Assembly: GCF_024793945.1 (NCBI RefSeq)
Contig: NZ_JANUSD010000006.1
Span: 214,430 to 278,429 of the forward strand
Direction: 5' to 3'
Origin: Emticicia fluvialis
GTDB lineage: Bacteria; Bacteroidota; Bacteroidia; Cytophagales; Spirosomataceae
DNA length: 64,000 bases
Under the pieces are notes generated by a model, which saw only the letters and a list, made by a program, of their open reading frames with translations, did no database searches and had not been told where the DNA came from. The stretch's first letter is position 1, and each line of letters begins with the position of its first letter. This document shows, piece by piece, positions 17,032-25,545 of this stretch. A program made the translations under genes and the position numbers.

Positions 17032-17916
17032 TTAATGCGGCTTTTTTCTCAGAAACGGATGCAGCACTACTGAAAGCAGAATCAAAACGCCGCCTATATA
17101 AAAACCGGTGGTCATACGCTCTTTCTCTCCAAAAATAATGTAGGCAAGCAGAATGCCATAGATGGGCTCCATGTTAATAGACAGATTAAGCGTAAACGCC
17201 GAAATCTTCTTTAGTAATTTCAACATTTCATTGTACGGATACACCGTACACACCAGCCCCAGTATGGCAATCCATATCCAGTCTGTTGGGCTGGGTATCA
17301 GTTGGAAGTGCGTATCCGGTACAGTAAACATAATAAGGGGTATCAGCACCCAAGAGGCAACAAAGGCGCCTGTCATCTCATAAAAAGTAATGGTTTGTGA
17401 GTCGTACTTTCTGGTTAACTGTGCATTCAAAACAGAAAAGACAGTTGCCAGAAAAGCGCCGATTATACCAATAATAATGCCCGTCAGGTGGCGGTATTCA
17501 AACGTAAAAACAAAGTACATACCCATAACTACCAGCACACCAAGCAGCACCTCTACCCAGCTGATTTTGGTTTTATTGACGAGCGGCTCCAGTATACTGG
17601 TAAAAAACGATGTTACTGAAAACGTAACCAGACTTATGGCAATGGTAGAGGCCCTGGCCGAGCCAAAGAAGCACATCCAGTGAAGGGCTATAATACCCCC
17701 TACCCCTAAAAGCGGCAGGCTGTCTTTCAATGGTATCAGAATATTTCTTTTCTGAAAACGAGCCAGTAGAAACATGCCCAGCGAAGCCAGAAAGGTGCGA
17801 TAAAATACTACCCCTAACGCAGAGACATCAGTGAGCCTGCCCAGAATGGCCGTAAAGCCCAGAATAACAACAATCAGGTGAAGTTTAAGGTAGTCTTTTG
17901 GCTGGGGATGAGTCAT
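17032..17916 (-). CDS. EamA/DMT-family transporter
   Basis: 294 residues with about ten hydrophobic helices arranged as two EamA repeats (roughly 8-135 and 145-288). Members of this drug/metabolite transporter superfamily export small metabolites; the substrate cannot be read from the sequence. The conserved helix end with EPIYGILLAYIIFGE near residue 250 is typical. A -7-like element (TAACTTTG on the minus strand, 17968-17975) lies about 50 bases before the start. A second, distinct DMT gene lies at 30.3 kb. Confidence 0.88.
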   Translation of the reverse strand: MTHPQPKDYLKLHLIVVILGFTAILGRLTDVSALGVVFYRTFLASLGMFLLARFQKRNILIPLKDSLPLLGVGGIIALHWMCFFGSARASTIAISLVTFSVTSFFTSILEPLVNKTKISWVEVLLGVLVVMGMYFVFTFEYRHLTGIIIGIIGAFLATVFSVLNAQLTRKYDSQTITFYEMTGAFVASWVLIPLIMFTVPDTHFQLIPSPTDWIWIAILGLVCTVYPYNEMLKLLKKISAFTLNLSINMEPIYGILLAYIIFGEKERMTTGFYIGGVLILLSVVLHPFLRKKPH

Positions 17917-18051
17917 TTTTTAGGTTCTGGTATAACAACAAGACTGTTTATGGTGCTGAAAAACTGTCAAAGTTAATGAAATATGCCTTTAAAAATTAAA
18001 CAATTTGATGGTTTTTGCTGTTGAAAGGACATAAACTAACCAACTGAACCA

Positions 18052-18954
18052 GTGAAAATTTTAATAACAGGTGGTACCGGACTTATTGGCCGAAGGCTGA
18101 CATTACTGCTGCAAAAAAAAGGGCATCAGGTTGTTTATCTGAGCCGTAAAAAAGAGAATATCAAAGACGTAATAGTTTATAAATGGGATATATCAGCCGG
18201 ATACATTGAGCCGGAAGCCCTTGAAAATATTGACTACATTGTTCATCTGGCCGGGGCAGGCATTGCAGACAAACGCTGGACGGAGGAAAGAAAACAAGAA
18301 ATTATTGATTCGCGCATTGAACCTATTGTGCTGCTCAAAAAACATCTGCAAGAAAAAAACATTAGCATAAAAGGATTTATTTCGGCCTCGGGCATCAGTT
18401 GTTATGGCACCGATACCGGTGAAACCCGGCTGGATGAGCATAGCCTTTTCGGAGATGATTTTCTGGCCTACTGTTGTGAGTTATGGGAAGAAGAAACCCG
18501 AAACTTTACCCCGGCCAGGCGCACGGCAAGTATAAGAACAGGTGTGGTATTGAGCCGGGAAGGCGGCGCTTTACCTAAAATGATGTTGCCCGTTAAGTGG
18601 GGTGTTGGCTCGCCCTTTGGCGACGGCAGGCAGTGGATGTCATGGATACACATTGATGACATCTGCCAACTATACCTGCAATGTATTGAAGATGAAAACA
18701 TCACCGGGCCTTTTAATGCGGTGGCTCCTGCTCCGATACGTAATGCAGCTTTTGTTGCAACCGCAGCAAAAGTCTTAAAACGCCCTTTTTGGGCGCCTGC
18801 TGTACCTGCTTTTGTGCTTAAATTACTTCTGGGTGAAATGTCTGCCGTATTACTGGGGGGCAATTATATCATTAACAAAAGAATGGCAGAGGAGTTGTCA
18901 TTTAATTATCAATATCCGGAGCTTGAGACGGCTTTGCAGGACTTACTGAAATAA
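18052..18954 (+). CDS. TIGR01777-type NAD-dependent epimerase (SDR39U1-like)
   Basis: 300 residues. The start codon is GTG at 18052, needed to include the Rossmann strand and the nucleotide loop GGTGLIGRR (residues 7-15). Further family features are HLAGAGIADKRWT, SASGISCYGT with the Tyr of the short-chain dehydrogenase site, and the C-terminal DUF1731-like helical part ending around ELETALQDLLK. The family (YfcH-like) is an atypical extended SDR of unknown substrate. It stands between divergent and downstream unrelated genes. Confidence 0.9.
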   Translation: MKILITGGTGLIGRRLTLLLQKKGHQVVYLSRKKENIKDVIVYKWDISAGYIEPEALENIDYIVHLAGAGIADKRWTEERKQEIIDSRIEPIVLLKKHLQEKNISIKGFISASGISCYGTDTGETRLDEHSLFGDDFLAYCCELWEEETRNFTPARRTASIRTGVVLSREGGALPKMMLPVKWGVGSPFGDGRQWMSWIHIDDICQLYLQCIEDENITGPFNAVAPAPIRNAAFVATAAKVLKRPFWAPAVPAFVLKLLLGEMSAVLLGGNYIINKRMAEELSFNYQYPELETALQDLLK

Positions 18955-19040
18955 ACGGTAACATTAACCTAATTTTGTTTTCTTCTGAAAGTCAATCCTT
19001 CAAAATTTGTTACCTTGCGCACAAATTTATTCAGACCATT

Positions 19041-19430
19041 ATGCCTTCTATCTTTTCGAAAATAGTTGCGGGAGAAATTCCCTCTCACAAAATAGCTGAA
19101 ACCGACCAGTATCTGGCATTTCTTGATGCTTTTCCGTGTGCAACTGGCCACACACTGGTGATTCCTAAAAAAGAAATAGATTATCTGTTCGACCTCGACG
19201 ATGAGTTATACACAGGCCTTATGCAATTTGCCAGACAGATAGAACCTGCCATCAGAAAAGCAGTGCCATGCAAGCGGATTGGCGTAGCGGTTATAGGCCT
19301 GGAAGTACCCCACGCGCACGTGCATCTGGTACCTATGAACAGCATGAGCGACATGAACTTTAATCATAAATTAAAAATATCACCAGAAGAACTGGCCGCT
19401 ATTGCTGCTAAAATCAGAAGTTTCTTATAA
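19041..19430 (+). CDS. HIT-family nucleotide-binding protein
   Basis: 129 residues from Met 19041 (MPSIFSKIVAGEIPSHK), the usual HIT start; a longer upstream frame begins with a non-ATG codon. The histidine triad HAHVHLVP lies at 91-98 with His91, His93 and His95. HIT proteins hydrolyse nucleoside phosphoramidates or dinucleotides such as Ap4A. A -7-like TAATTTTG lies at 18970-18977. A small membrane protein gene begins four bases after the stop, so both are probably co-transcribed. Confidence 0.92.
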   Translation: MPSIFSKIVAGEIPSHKIAETDQYLAFLDAFPCATGHTLVIPKKEIDYLFDLDDELYTGLMQFARQIEPAIRKAVPCKRIGVAVIGLEVPHAHVHLVPMNSMSDMNFNHKLKISPEELAAIAAKIRSFL

Positions 19431-19434
19431 ATAT

Positions 19435-19719
19435 ATGGAAATAGCCTACGCAGTGGTTATCTGCATTATTCCCCTTTATCTGAGCATCAGGTGTATCTAT
19501 CTGGCAAGGAAGAGTCCAAGAGTTTCTGATTTCATGAAGAGCATCATTACAGCTATTCTCATGGGTATTATACTTGTGTCTATCAGTGTAACCGTCCATC
19601 ATTTCATGACAGAGGGGATATCTGAGGCAACGAACATGAGTATGGGGGTATTAACCACCGTGCAGGGTATTATATCAGGCGTGGTTTTTATGGTTACCCG
19701 ATTGATGAGCAAGGCCTGA
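19435..19719 (+). CDS. Small membrane protein, unknown function
   Basis: 94 residues from Met 19435 (MEIAYAVVICIIPLYLS). Three hydrophobic segments are visible at about 3-24, 38-57 and 68-88. The start is four bases after the HIT gene stop. No motif is recognised; a few Met- and Thr-rich loops connect the helices. The tight spacing supports a real gene translated from the HIT transcript. Confidence 0.65.
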   Translation: MEIAYAVVICIIPLYLSIRCIYLARKSPRVSDFMKSIITAILMGIILVSISVTVHHFMTEGISEATNMSMGVLTTVQGIISGVVFMVTRLMSKA

Positions 19720-19754
19720 ACCTGAAAGGCTCATTTACAGGCGCCTTTCGGGTT
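19719..19754. terminator. Inverted repeat between convergent genes, possible bidirectional terminator
   Basis: A 12-bp stem (AACCTGAAAGGC 19719-19730 with GCCTTTCGGGTT 19743-19754, one wobble) spans the gap between the small membrane protein and carbonic anhydrase stops. T-runs are short, so termination may be weak. Confidence 0.5.
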
Positions 19755-20389
19755 TAATCGCCCAGATAATATATTTCCTGTATTCCTTTTAGAAGTTTCA
19801 CAAAATCAAGCTTCAGATCCTTCAAAAGCCCGGTTCTTATATCAAACACCCAGCCGTGCACGGTAGGGTAACCTTTTTTAAGATATTGCTGCTGCACACT
19901 GGCCAGTTTTATTACATTAATACACTGCTCCTGTACATTTAATTCAACCAGCCTGTCATAACGTTCTGGGACATTCTTAATGGCGTTCAGCTCTTCTTTA
20001 TGCAGCCTGTACACGTCTCTTATATTCCTGAGCCAGGGGTTCAGTAATCCCATATCAACGGGCTGCATGGCTGCTTTTACACCCCCACAATTATAGTGGC
20101 CGCATACAATAATATGCTTTACTTCCAGCGACCGCACGGCATATTCAATCACCGACATCACGTTTAAATCTGTTGCATTTACCAGATTAGCTATATTTCT
20201 GTGCACAAAAACCTCACCCGGCCCGGCGCCCATCAGGTCTTCGGCCGTAACGCGGCTGTCGCTGCAACCAATATACAGGTAATCGGGTCGCTGTTCTTTT
20301 GCCAGATTTTCAAAAAAAGACTGATTACCGCCCTTTTTCTCTTTCAACCACGCCAGGTTGTTTTCAAAAACTTGTTCATAAGTTGGCAT
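19754..20389 (-). CDS. Beta-class carbonic anhydrase
   Basis: 211 residues. It interconverts CO2 and bicarbonate. Zinc ligands and the catalytic dyad are intact: Cys42, Asp44 and Arg46 in CSDSR, and His98 and Cys101 in CGHYNCGG. The N-terminal helical arm and full C-terminal region are present, giving a normal length. It is cytoplasmic, with no signal peptide. Its gene begins just before gpsA in the same direction (gpsA stop 47 bases upstream), so the two might share a transcript. Confidence 0.95.
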   Translation of the reverse strand: MPTYEQVFENNLAWLKEKKGGNQSFFENLAKEQRPDYLYIGCSDSRVTAEDLMGAGPGEVFVHRNIANLVNATDLNVMSVIEYAVRSLEVKHIIVCGHYNCGGVKAAMQPVDMGLLNPWLRNIRDVYRLHKEELNAIKNVPERYDRLVELNVQEQCINVIKLASVQQQYLKKGYPTVHGWVFDIRTGLLKDLKLDFVKLLKGIQEIYYLGD

Positions 20390-20436
20390 ATAGTGTCATT
20401 CAACAGGTGTCAGGTAAAACAAACCACACAGGCTTA

Positions 20437-21423
20437 TTATTTCAGACGGGCTTTTAATTCCTCAAACTCCTTCCGAAGCGGAGCTTGCTGGTATAATATC
20501 TTATAGGTAAATTCAGTAACCGGAATATCCAGCCTGTAATCCTGCAGCATTTCGTAAATGCTTCTGGTAGCATAATAGCCCTCGGCCACCATGTTCATTT
20601 CCAGTTGGGCTGCCTGCACGCTGTATCCGCGGCCAATCATATTACCAAAAGTACGGTTACGGCTGAACTGAGAATAGGCAGTAACCAGTAAATCCCCCAG
20701 ATAGGCCGATGCACTCAGGTCGCGTTCCATAGGGTTTATGGCTTGTACCACGCGGCTTATTTCCTGCATGGCATTGGCCACCATCACAGCCTGAAAATTA
20801 TCTCCGCCACCCAGGCCATGTGTTATTCCGCAGGCCAGCGCTACTATATTTTTCATAACGGCAGCATACTCTACCCCATATAAATCGCCCAGGGCAGAGG
20901 CACTCACAAAACGGCAACGCAGTAAATCAGCAAAATCGCTGGCCAGGTTTAGGTTAGGAGATGCAATGGTCAGATACGAATGTTTCTCTAATGCTACCTC
21001 CTCTGCGTGGCAGGGGCCGGCTATTACGCCAATATTCTCTGCCGGCACCTCATAAGTTTCTTCAAACCAGTCGGTTACAAGCTGGTTTGTGGCCGGAATC
21101 ATTCCTTTAATTGCCGATATAACCTTTTTACCATTCAGGTGGCTTTTATTGATATTCTTGAGGGCATCTGTCAGGAAAGCCGCCGGAACCGCGAGCACTA
21201 CCCATTCTGTATCGCGCAATGCCTCTTTCAGGTTGGTATAAGGCTTTACTTTAGACGGGTGGATTTCAATACTGCTGAGGTAATGCGGATTATGATGCAG
21301 GCGCTTGATATGCTCTGCATCTTCGCTGTTTCGCATCCACCACTTTATATATACGTTGCTCTCGCTCAGAATCTTTATGATAGCCGTAGCCCAACTTCCG
21401 CCACCAATTACTGTTATTTTCAT
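20437..21423 (-). CDS. gpsA: Glycerol-3-phosphate dehydrogenase [NAD(P)+]
   Basis: 328 residues. It reduces dihydroxyacetone phosphate to sn-glycerol-3-phosphate for phospholipid synthesis. The dinucleotide loop is GGGSWAT (7-13), with Ala where many homologues have Gly. The substrate-binding helix MKNIVALACGI with its Lys, and the motif SRNRTFG further on, are present. Length is normal. It is followed by carbonic anhydrase in the same direction and separated from the efflux genes upstream by a terminator. Confidence 0.95.
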   Translation of the reverse strand: MKITVIGGGSWATAIIKILSESNVYIKWWMRNSEDAEHIKRLHHNPHYLSSIEIHPSKVKPYTNLKEALRDTEWVVLAVPAAFLTDALKNINKSHLNGKKVISAIKGMIPATNQLVTDWFEETYEVPAENIGVIAGPCHAEEVALEKHSYLTIASPNLNLASDFADLLRCRFVSASALGDLYGVEYAAVMKNIVALACGITHGLGGGDNFQAVMVANAMQEISRVVQAINPMERDLSASAYLGDLLVTAYSQFSRNRTFGNMIGRGYSVQAAQLEMNMVAEGYYATRSIYEMLQDYRLDIPVTEFTYKILYQQAPLRKEFEELKARLK

Positions 21424-21525
21424 ATTTTTTAACTAACCAGATGATGCAGCTGCCAAACTATAGACTATTCTTTAACGTGTTTGCTGCAATAAAGTTTAAG
21501 ATGCTAAATAAACCAAAAGGCCTGA

Positions 21526-21560
21526 AAAAACAAAGAGACTACCCACGGGCAGCCTCTTTG
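21526..21560 (-). terminator. Terminator after the efflux adaptor gene
   Basis: On the minus strand CAAAGAGGCTGCCC pairs with GGGTAGTCTCTTTG (two G-T wobbles), followed by a T-run (A at 21526-21530 on plus). It lies 31 bases after the adaptor stop. Confidence 0.8.
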
Positions 21561-21590
21561 CAGAATGGTTAATGTTATACTCAAAGGTAC

Positions 21591-22985
21591 TTATTCTTTC
21601 TTCTTCCCTTTGTCTTCCACTTTTTTTCCGACCAAATCACCGTCTTTCAGTTTTTTCGACACGGCAATAAATGGCCCAGATACTATAGACTCTCCTTCTT
21701 TCAGGCCTTCTTTTATTTCTATGGTTCCGGCTACAGTATCAGTAATACCGGTTTTTACCTCACGTGTTTTCACTTTGTTGTCGGCGCCTAACACAAAAAC
21801 AACTTCTTTTGGCTGCTCTTTTTTCTTAGCCTTGGCTGGCTCATTGGTATTACCTTCACTGTCAGGGCCTTGCTGGTCTTTCTTCTCTTCATTGTTGGCG
21901 TCGCGGGTAGTAACGGCAGCAATAGGTACACTCAGAACCTTTTCTTTTTTCTCGGTTATGATATCAACAGTGGCTGTCATTCCGGGTTTGAATGGGTACA
22001 CCTTCCTGGCTTTTCTGTCTACCAAATCGCGGTAAGACTCTGGCAGAATTCTGATTCTCACTTCAAATTCAGTTACAGCATCAGTAGCGCTAGACGCAGC
22101 CGCCAGTGTACCACCAGCCCCATTAGCGGTGTTGGCTATCTCTGTTACAATGCCTTTGAATTTCTTACCGGTTAGTGCGTATGAGTCTACGTCAATATTG
22201 GCCGTATCGCCCAGGCTTACTCTTACAATATCGTTTTCGTTTACGTTTATTCTTACCTCCATGTTATTCAGGTTGGCAATACGTAGCATCTCTGTACCGG
22301 CCATCTGCGAGGTACCCACCACGCGTTCGCCCAGCTCTACACCTAGTTTAGATACTATGCCATTCATAGGTGCGTAGATACTTGTTTTACGCAGGTTTTC
22401 AGAGGCGTCTTTTAAACCTGCTTCGGCACTTCTGATATTGTAGGTAGAGGCCTCCAGATTGGCCTTAGAAGCAGTTACATCCTGTTTAGCTACTTTAAGG
22501 TTGGTTTCTGCAATCTCAAGGTCGGCGGCCGAAATCACTTTTTCTTCATAGAGTTTTTTCTGACGGTTATACTCAGCCTGGGTTCTGATCAGTCTTGCTT
22601 CTGCCTGGGCAATGGCCGATTTGGCCTGCTCTGCACTGGCTCTTGACTGGTTCACTACGGCTTCAGCACGCTGAGTAATAGAGATATAGTTTTCGGGCTG
22701 AACCTTCAGTAAAAGCTGTCCTTTCTTTACAGAGTCTCCTTCTTTTACATACAAACCGATAATCTCGCCGGGTACGTCAGGTGTAATTTTCACTTCAACC
22801 TCGGGCTGGATTTTACCAGATGCCGAAACTGTTTCAATAATATCTGTTTTTCCTACTTTCACCAATTCAACTTCGGTAAGTTTTTCTTTACCTATCCAGC
22901 CGGCCGACTTTGCAATCAGTAGAAATATTACAAGCAGGGCTACTACACCGCCCAGAATCAACCAGATTCTATTTGATTTTTTCAT
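21591..22985 (-). CDS. Periplasmic adaptor subunit of an efflux system (HlyD/MacA type)
   Basis: 464 residues. One N-terminal membrane helix (about 7-27), a lipoyl-like hairpin half, a long coiled-coil region (about 85-190, rich in Ala, Glu and Lys), a second lipoyl half with NGIVSKLGVELGERV, a beta-barrel and a membrane-proximal domain. The tail is very Lys/Glu rich with an insertion of charged residues around 375-400. It would bridge an inner-membrane pump and the outer-membrane TolC protein encoded 63 bases upstream. No ABC or RND pump gene follows; a terminator and gpsA come next. Confidence 0.9.
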   Translation of the reverse strand: MKKSNRIWLILGGVVALLVIFLLIAKSAGWIGKEKLTEVELVKVGKTDIIETVSASGKIQPEVEVKITPDVPGEIIGLYVKEGDSVKKGQLLLKVQPENYISITQRAEAVVNQSRASAEQAKSAIAQAEARLIRTQAEYNRQKKLYEEKVISAADLEIAETNLKVAKQDVTASKANLEASTYNIRSAEAGLKDASENLRKTSIYAPMNGIVSKLGVELGERVVGTSQMAGTEMLRIANLNNMEVRINVNENDIVRVSLGDTANIDVDSYALTGKKFKGIVTEIANTANGAGGTLAAASSATDAVTEFEVRIRILPESYRDLVDRKARKVYPFKPGMTATVDIITEKKEKVLSVPIAAVTTRDANNEEKKDQQGPDSEGNTNEPAKAKKKEQPKEVVFVLGADNKVKTREVKTGITDTVAGTIEIKEGLKEGESIVSGPFIAVSKKLKDGDLVGKKVEDKGKKKE

Positions 22986-23048
22986 TGAGAAAATAAATTT
23001 GTAAACAATTAGTAATAAGGTAAGTATGCAAACTTCTAAGTGAGTGAC

Positions 23049-24539
23049 TTAGAAATTAAGTGGTTTATTCTGATAATAATCTAAAATCTTGATTCTGAAA
23101 ATGTAATCATATTTAGCCTGAATCTGGTTGGCTCTGGCGCGGTCCAGGTTGGTCTTTGAAATACTGTAATCAAGTGAGTTTAATGAGCCAACGTTAAATC
23201 TGGCTTCTGATGCCCTGAAGGCTTCTTCAAGCGCTCGTACCTGATTGCCCAAAGCTGAAAACTTCTTGGCCGAATTGCTCATGTTTACATAAGCCGTTTC
23301 AATATCCTGACGCAGGCGCAGGCGTACATTATCAGCCTGTACTTCTGCCTGTTTCTGCTGAATCACCGCGCCTGTGGTACGGAATTTGGCATTGTAACCG
23401 TTAAAGATTGGTACTCTTACGCTTAAACCAATTGATGTATTAACGTTGCTTCTGATCTGGCGCAGATAACCGATTTTCTCGGTGGTGGTGGTTGTACTGG
23501 GTATTTGGGCAAAAACGTCATACCTTGTATTTCCAATATCTACATAGCCTGCACGTTGCTCAATAATACTTGGTGTTACAATTAATTTCTCGGCAGCGGT
23601 GGTAGAGTTGGTGTTGGCGTTGGCAAAAGCCGTAACAACCGGGTATCTGAGTCCCCTGGCAATATCAACAGCTTTCTGGGCGGCTTTCACGCGCATATCT
23701 GCCGCCTGTACATCTGCCAGAAAACTCTGCGCTATTTCATATACTTCAGATGAAGAATTAGGATATGGCTGAATATTGGGGTTGGGCACTTCTATCCTAA
23801 CCACGTCAATGTTCCTTTCCATAGCCGTATTCAAAAGTTGTTTCAGGGTCAGCTTTGCCGATAAAATTGCGTTTTCTGCATTTACCACCTGCACTTCGTC
23901 ATTGGCCAGCTGGGCCTGGATGTCGAACAGATTGGTTTCCGGAACAGAGCCCGCATTTACCAGTTTCTGGGTGCGTTCCAGTTGTATTCTTGATACCTCT
24001 ACCTGTCTTTGGGCTATGGCCAGCAGGTCTTCCTGCGACAGCACGTTCAGGTAAGCTACCACTACGTTGAGGGTAATCTGGTTTTTCATGGCCTGCAAAT
24101 CAAGTCTGGCCACTTCCATGTTGGTCTGGTTTAAAGCAATGTTGTTTCGGGTCTGAAAACCGTCAAAAACCGTAACACCACTTGAAAGCCCGAAACCGTT
24201 TGACCCCACCGTATTGGTAATGATACCATTGGTGTAAGGGTTAATGTTACGGCCAGTAAAAAGGTTAAGGTTGGCGGTTCCGTTCAGGTTGGGGTATCTG
24301 GCCCACTTAGACTGGTCGAGGGCGTTCATGCTGCTCTCAACAGCAAGCCCGCTTTGCCTGATAGAAAGGTTGTTTTTCAGAGCTACGTCAACGGCCTCCT
24401 GTAATCCGATTTTCTCAGATTCGGCCCTGCCGCCGCTGGTAGCTAAAGCCTGCGGTTGTTGTGCCTGAACAAAAGTATTAACGAGTAATAGCGTAGGTAA
24501 TAAAATACTTGAAAATTTCATGAGGAAAATTTTTTTCAT
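23049..24539 (-). CDS. TolC-family outer-membrane efflux protein
   Basis: 496 residues. Signal peptide about 1-26 (ends VQAQ). Two OEP repeats (about 45-240 and 270-480) contain long helices and the typical LSVRVPIFNGYNAK segment near residue 370. It forms the trimeric outer-membrane channel of a tripartite exporter with the adaptor encoded immediately downstream. The Bacteroidota-typical extra loop rich in Asn and Thr lies around 305-345. Confidence 0.92.
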   Translation of the reverse strand: MKKIFLMKFSSILLPTLLLVNTFVQAQQPQALATSGGRAESEKIGLQEAVDVALKNNLSIRQSGLAVESSMNALDQSKWARYPNLNGTANLNLFTGRNINPYTNGIITNTVGSNGFGLSSGVTVFDGFQTRNNIALNQTNMEVARLDLQAMKNQITLNVVVAYLNVLSQEDLLAIAQRQVEVSRIQLERTQKLVNAGSVPETNLFDIQAQLANDEVQVVNAENAILSAKLTLKQLLNTAMERNIDVVRIEVPNPNIQPYPNSSSEVYEIAQSFLADVQAADMRVKAAQKAVDIARGLRYPVVTAFANANTNSTTAAEKLIVTPSIIEQRAGYVDIGNTRYDVFAQIPSTTTTTEKIGYLRQIRSNVNTSIGLSVRVPIFNGYNAKFRTTGAVIQQKQAEVQADNVRLRLRQDIETAYVNMSNSAKKFSALGNQVRALEEAFRASEARFNVGSLNSLDYSISKTNLDRARANQIQAKYDYIFRIKILDYYQNKPLNF

Positions 24540-24675
24540 TTCGATGAACCTGTTCGATGAAACTTATAGGGCTTTATACGAGTTTTGGTATGACAATCTT
24601 ACGAAACATTAGTATTAGGTTGCCACAAGAAATGGATAAACGGTTTTATTGAAGTTTAGAGTAAGTTCTTTAGGG

Positions 24676-24707
24676 TTTGAACTTCTTGAAAAATAGACTT
24701 AAGTTTG
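24676..24707 (+). promoter_or_regulatory. Promoter of the Cys-cluster gene and gatB
   Basis: TTTG at 24676-24679, a 20-base spacer and TAAGTTTG at 24700-24707 fit the Bacteroidota promoter. It overlaps an earlier possible start codon at 24677, which argues that the true start is 24746. Confidence 0.7.
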
Positions 24708-24745
24708 AACTGTATTTCGTTTTTAGTAAAATCATTGCTTTGCAA

Positions 24746-25519
24746 ATGAGCCACCAAACATCAAAAGATTTCCTCAAACTGTTGAAAAACCCAGACTTTA
24801 TTGACGGGATTTACAATTATTGCGATAGCTGGTGTGAGCGCTGCGGCTTTACAGAAAAATGCATGAATTTTGCCATGCGAAAATACAAAACCCCGGCCCA
24901 TGATGACACCGGCGACAGCCTCACGGATGTTTTCAGGCAAACAACTGATCTAATAAAGCAGGTTATTGAAGACAAAGGCCTGAACTGGGAAGAGGTAGTA
25001 AACCAGGCCGATGCACAGCCACCAACCCGCGACCCACACCAGGAAGCCGACAAACACCGCAACGTAATAAACGCCCGCGAATATACCCGCCTGTATGGGT
25101 CTTTCCTGAGAGAAGAGCAGGGTTTTATGAAAGGCAAAGGCGCTGAATTTCAGAACGAATTGAACAAAGGGGCGTTGTCGGTTGAAGAAGCCGAAGAGGC
25201 GTTGTCGCAAATTGAAGATGCCTTTGAGGTAATCAACTGGTATCAAAGCCTGATTTATATAAAAATCAGAAATGCCTGCCAGTTGTTTTTTGAAGAAAAC
25301 CTGAGCGACTTTATGACAGACTTCTATAATGGCAAGGCCAAACTAACGCTCATCAGTATTGACCGCAGTATTGCTGCCTGGCTGGTTTTGCAGGTGCATT
25401 TCCCGGAAAAAGTAAATAAAATTACTGAAATATTGCTTCAGCTGGAAAAACTACGCCAATATATAGAGAAAGATTTCCCTAATGCTCGTAAATTTGTGAG
25501 ACCAGGCTTCGACAAATAA
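24746..25519 (+). CDS. Protein of unknown function with an N-terminal cysteine cluster
   Basis: 257 residues from Met 24746. Close to the N-terminus (about residues 25-41) lies YCDSWCERCGFTEKCMNF, with cysteines spaced C-x3-C-x2-C-x5-C, a likely metal or iron-sulfur site. The remainder is acidic and mainly helical, without membrane segments or signal peptide. gatB starts 27 bases after the stop, so both are probably read from the same promoter. Not a family I recognise by name; a role linked to translation is suggested only by the neighbour. Confidence 0.7.
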   Translation: MSHQTSKDFLKLLKNPDFIDGIYNYCDSWCERCGFTEKCMNFAMRKYKTPAHDDTGDSLTDVFRQTTDLIKQVIEDKGLNWEEVVNQADAQPPTRDPHQEADKHRNVINAREYTRLYGSFLREEQGFMKGKGAEFQNELNKGALSVEEAEEALSQIEDAFEVINWYQSLIYIKIRNACQLFFEENLSDFMTDFYNGKAKLTLISIDRSIAAWLVLQVHFPEKVNKITEILLQLEKLRQYIEKDFPNARKFVRPGFDK

Positions 25520-25545
25520 CAGCCTTCATATTTTAACCACTTTTC

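Noticed and set aside
23021..23028. Isolated half-sites AGTATGC near 23021, 37443 and 47176
   Set aside because: Only one arm of the palindrome is present; such 7-mers are expected by chance in 64 kb.
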